The notes beneath the pieces are model-generated. The model had not been told where the DNA came from, did not search any database, and saw only the letters and a list, made by a program, of their open reading frames with translations. DNA of 64,000 nucleotides from Macrolepiota albuminosa (lineage: Eukaryota; Basidiomycota; Agaricomycetes; Agaricales; Agaricaceae). Within the stretch, counting starts at the first letter, position 1; each line of letters opens with the position of its first letter. A program made the position numbers and the translations under genes. The stretch covers positions 605,074-669,073 of the forward strand of contig JAMWFC010000132.1 of the NCBI GenBank assembly GCA_027475525.1. Reading direction: 5' to 3'. Shown piece after piece: positions 61,709 to 64,000 of the stretch.

Positions 61709-64000
61709 GCACTCAATATCGTTGAGGCCAGGCTTGCTTCTGTCTTTCCAGAGGGCATCCTCTTCGGAATATACCTGGTCTCATTCTATCAAAACCTTGT
61801 TGGAGGCGCTAGTGGTCCCGTTATGACTGGCGGTTAGACTCAGTGGAAAGGGCGGAGAATAGCATGTCTTTGCAGGTAAAGAAGACAAAAAAATTGTAAG
61901 TAATGTATATGTAAACCGCAACCAAAATGTTCCCACACTAACGCTGCAAGAGCGCACCTTCAACTCCTGACACCCTCCCTCGAACAAAGCAGCGGAAAGA
62001 TATAGAGTGAGATTGTATATATGATGCAGACTGAAAAGGGGAGCAAAATGAAAAGGAAATTTTACCTAAAAAACAATTCTAAGTGACTCCTAGAGTGATC
62101 TGGCATGATGCCCCTCCCTGAACCAGTAATCCTTTATAACTAGCATTCTTCAGCCCTCCCTGAATCCAAGGTCCCTCCTTGTCTGAGAATAAAGGCAATC
62201 CAATTATGCAGAATAGCAGTGCGATGGCAATTTTGAAGAAAATCGAGCAGTTGGCAAAAGCTGATTGTATGAAAGCTAAGGTTGATTCCAGATGAAGGTA
62301 AGAGATCCCAAAGCAGGACAATTGGTGAATGAAGGTTGAAAGAATGGAAATAAATGGAAAGATGCCGCGATGGTGTCCAAATATGATGTGCCATGAATAG
62401 AAGCAGATGACCGTGATATGGGTGGGTGTTACAAAGAACACCACGCCGGGAAATGTCCCGCAAAACTGACCGAAAGATATGGGTGGGTGCTACAAAGAAC
62501 ACCACGCCGGGAAATGTCCCGCAAAGCTGACCGAAAGAATCTTGACAATAAAATGTCGAAAGAATTTTGATAATGCAGATTCAGACTGCATCGTTTTGTT
62601 GTAGCTGACGATACAGCAATGACCTGCGAATATCAAAACCTCGTTGGAGGCGCTAGTGGTCCCGTTATGACTGGCGGTTAGACTCAGTGGAAAGGGCGGA
62701 GAATAGCATGTCTTCGCAGGTAAAGAAGACAAAAAAATTGTAAGTAATGTATATGTAAACCGCAACCAAAATGTTCCCAATAGCATGTCTTCGCAGGTAA
62801 AGAAGACAAAAAAATTGTAAGTAATGTATATGTAAACCGCAACCAAAATGTTCCCACGCTAACGCTGCAAGAGCGCACCTTCAACTCCTGACAGTTCTTC
62901 TATACTGTCCGAGCTCTCATTCTGAAAAGATCAAGGCATATGAGGCTCTCCGCGATCAATAATCCGTTGGCTATCGTCGTCATTCTCATGTTCTGTAACG
63001 CCGCATTGAACAGTGCCACAAGTATTGTTATCTCCTGGAAAGCTTGGATCCTTACTCCTCCTGGAGGTGCCGAAGAGAGCTTCCGGCAAATCACCAATTG
63101 GGCAATCATCACGAAGGTGACCAGAGAACGAAAGTCCTCCTTCATAGACTGATCACTCATCTTAGTCTGCGGTTCTTCTTTCTCAAACGACAATTGGGGA
63201 TGGAATGCTGGTGAATCATCGATTAATCGCTATTCAGCGGGTTTAGGTGGTAAATTGTGTTAACCAATCGCATTATCTAGATCTATCGGTGCTGGATTCT
63301 TTATGATCGTTCCCTCTTACCAGTGGCCCTCTCTATCATACTTTGGTTCGGTGGTACTGCATGCACAATTGCTACCATTTATTTCGAGAGTATCTCCAAA
63401 GAGCATGCTCTGGCAGATACAAAGACGGTGGTACTGCATGCACAATTGCTACCATTTATTTCGAGAGTATCTCCAAAGAGCATGCTCTGGCAGATACAAA
63501 GACGCTCTACCCATTCTCGGTCTCGTTCTGGGCATCCACAATCGTGTTAAATATCATTACTACCAGTGCGTACGTGGCTTCTGCTCCGAAGGAAGATTAT
63601 TCATCAATAGCACAGCGTTGATTGTTCTGCCCATATGGAAAGCATCTCACAATGCCGAGAAATTTGGTTTCCAAGCCGTATCCAGTGGCACCAACAGAAT
63701 GAGATTCATCATGCATGTCATTATAGAATCCGGCTTGTTATACACCATGGTCGCTTTCATGACGTTTGTGACATATACTACAAAAAGTAACGCGTTGTAT
63801 ATTATGTCTAATTCAGTACGTCGTGTGCTTTCTCTCTTTTGATTTTTGTGAGTAATATCACATTCTCAGTTAGTCCCTATTGCCGGTATTGCGTTCAATC
63901 TCATCATTATCAGAACATCTCGGGAAGAACAGGAAGGTACTTCCAATCGCTCAACCCTGTCTACCTTCTCTGCTGCCCATCCCGCCGTGAGACTCTATAC
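61709..64000 (+). pseudogene. Seven-TM DUF6534-like membrane protein gene, interrupted, partial
   Basis: This host gene belongs to a large Agaricomycete family of multi-pass membrane proteins of unknown function (DUF6534-like). Exon 1 is 61709-61787 (MALNIVEARLASVFPEGILF, GIYLVSFY), followed by an inserted element (61788-62898) and TVRALILKRS with helix AIVVILMFCNAALNSATSIV to NWAIITK (exon end 63116). Next comes IYRCWILYDRSLLPVALSII (from about 63281), helix SFWASTIVLNIITT (to 63565), an intron 63566-63610, ALIVLPIWKAS with HVIIESGLLYTMVAFMTFVT (to 63815), an intron 63816-63869, and VPIAGIAFNLIIIRTS running off the window. A 77-bp duplication sits at 63351-63504. Removing the insertion and one TCTAT restores the frame. 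The exon that should precede IYRCW is not clear. Confidence 0.75.
61788..62898. mobile_element. ~1.1-kb insertion with direct terminal repeats
   Basis: Flanked by a 5-bp duplication TCTAT (61783-61787 and 62899-62903). It has ~180-bp direct repeats near both ends (61788-61972; 62632-62894, the latter lengthened by a 77-bp duplication at 62704). Each holds TGTTGGAGGC (TCGTTGGAGGC in the right copy) and ends CAACTCCTGACA, a TG...CA LTR-like form. The interior (~660 bp) has no recognisable ORF and a 61-bp tandem repeat at 62415-62536. It is best seen as a TRIM-like non-autonomous LTR element, but LTR ends and target duplication do not coincide exactly: ~8 and ~4 extra bases lie outside. Confidence 0.65.

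Larger units (their letters stand above)
628..63504. repeat. Recurrent 77-bp head-to-tail duplications (list)
   Basis: Direct repeats with a period of 77 bp start (copy 1/copy 2) at 628/705, 2388/2465, 3208/3285, 9317/9394, 11214/11291, 11414/11491, 11984/12061, 12814/12891, 13274/13351, 13441/13518, 14124/14201, 14481/14558, 14694/14771, 15034/15111, 20194/20271, 20891/20968, 28282/28359, 31194/31271, 31415/31492, 31621/31698, 32554/32631, 35931/36008, 36851/36928, 37051/37128, 41101/41178, 41484/41561, 47291/47368, 49072/49149, 53031/53108, 53265/53342, 55806/55883, 57361/57438, 57616/57693, 62704/62781 and 63351/63428. Two near cases have period 76 (32813/32889) and 78 then 77 (33067/33145). 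Copies are identical or differ by one base. The constant period across unrelated sequences points to unmerged assembly overlaps rather than biology. Each copy shifts the reading frame. Confidence 0.9.

Noticed and set aside
62415..62536. Another 77-bp artefact
   Set aside because: Its period is 61 bp and it has two mismatches, so it is a separate short tandem repeat.
628..63504. The numerous direct repeats as a CRISPR-like or biological tandem-repeat system
   Set aside because: Period is fixed at 77 bp, each occurs only twice, and the unit differs at every site, so assembly overlap is far more likely.
1..64000. rRNA or tRNA genes
   Set aside because: I looked for typical conserved stretches by eye and found none. 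A tRNAscan or Infernal run would settle it.

Overview
This is a eukaryotic, filamentous-fungal window, almost certainly from a mushroom-forming basidiomycete (Agaricomycetes). The evidence is 50-60 nt introns, an AMP-binding 'acetyl-CoA synthetase-like' enzyme of the agaric type, and a seven-TM DUF6534-like gene at the right edge. About 85% of the window is transposable-element DNA. Only two host genes are recognisable: an adenylate-forming enzyme at 37819-39771 (-) and the 7TM gene at 61709->64000 (+).

Left block (1-31372). A decayed Helitron (1-1962) abuts Ty3/gypsy element A on the minus strand, which has a truncated 3' LTR, INT, RT/RNaseH, PR, gag and an intact 5' LTR at 30190-30688. Gag of A is split by gypsy element B1 (6700-29678, 234-bp LTRs, TSD GGAAA). 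B1 is in turn split by the GC-rich gypsy chromovirus C (10134-21752, 747-bp LTRs, TSD CCCAC). This is a three-level nest. B carries a ~1,080-codon extra ORF downstream of integrase. C carries two retropepsin domains, a Tf1-type self-priming signal and an antisense accessory ORF. Right of A lies the tail of a copia relic.

Middle block (31373-41796). AT-rich minisatellites come first, followed by solo LTRs with clean TSDs (33443-33961 CATAT; 35490-36084 CTTTC; 36597-37023 TCATT) and a short non-autonomous LTR element E (34096-36579, TSD CAAAA) that holds one of those solo LTRs. Then come the adenylate-forming gene and an ~830-bp segment present twice in tandem.

Right block (41797-60896). Copia element D has identical 286-bp LTRs and is interrupted inside its reverse transcriptase region by B2, a second, internally deleted copy of B (46292-59954, TSD GATAT). 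The left LTR of B2 is in turn interrupted by a nearly complete autonomous Helitron (46367-53180) that encodes a Rep-helicase with introns. After D come about 800 bp without recognisable genes and the 7TM gene, whose first exon is split by a ~1.1-kb element with direct terminal repeats (TSD TCTAT).

An artefact runs through the whole window. At more than 35 places a block is repeated head-to-tail with a period of 77 bp (rarely 76-78), whatever the surrounding sequence is. This is most easily explained as unmerged 77-base contig overlaps, and it breaks many reading frames. Many ORF interruptions described below disappear when one copy is ignored. Other stops are real and look like CpG decay (CGA to TGA in one B copy, CAA in the other).
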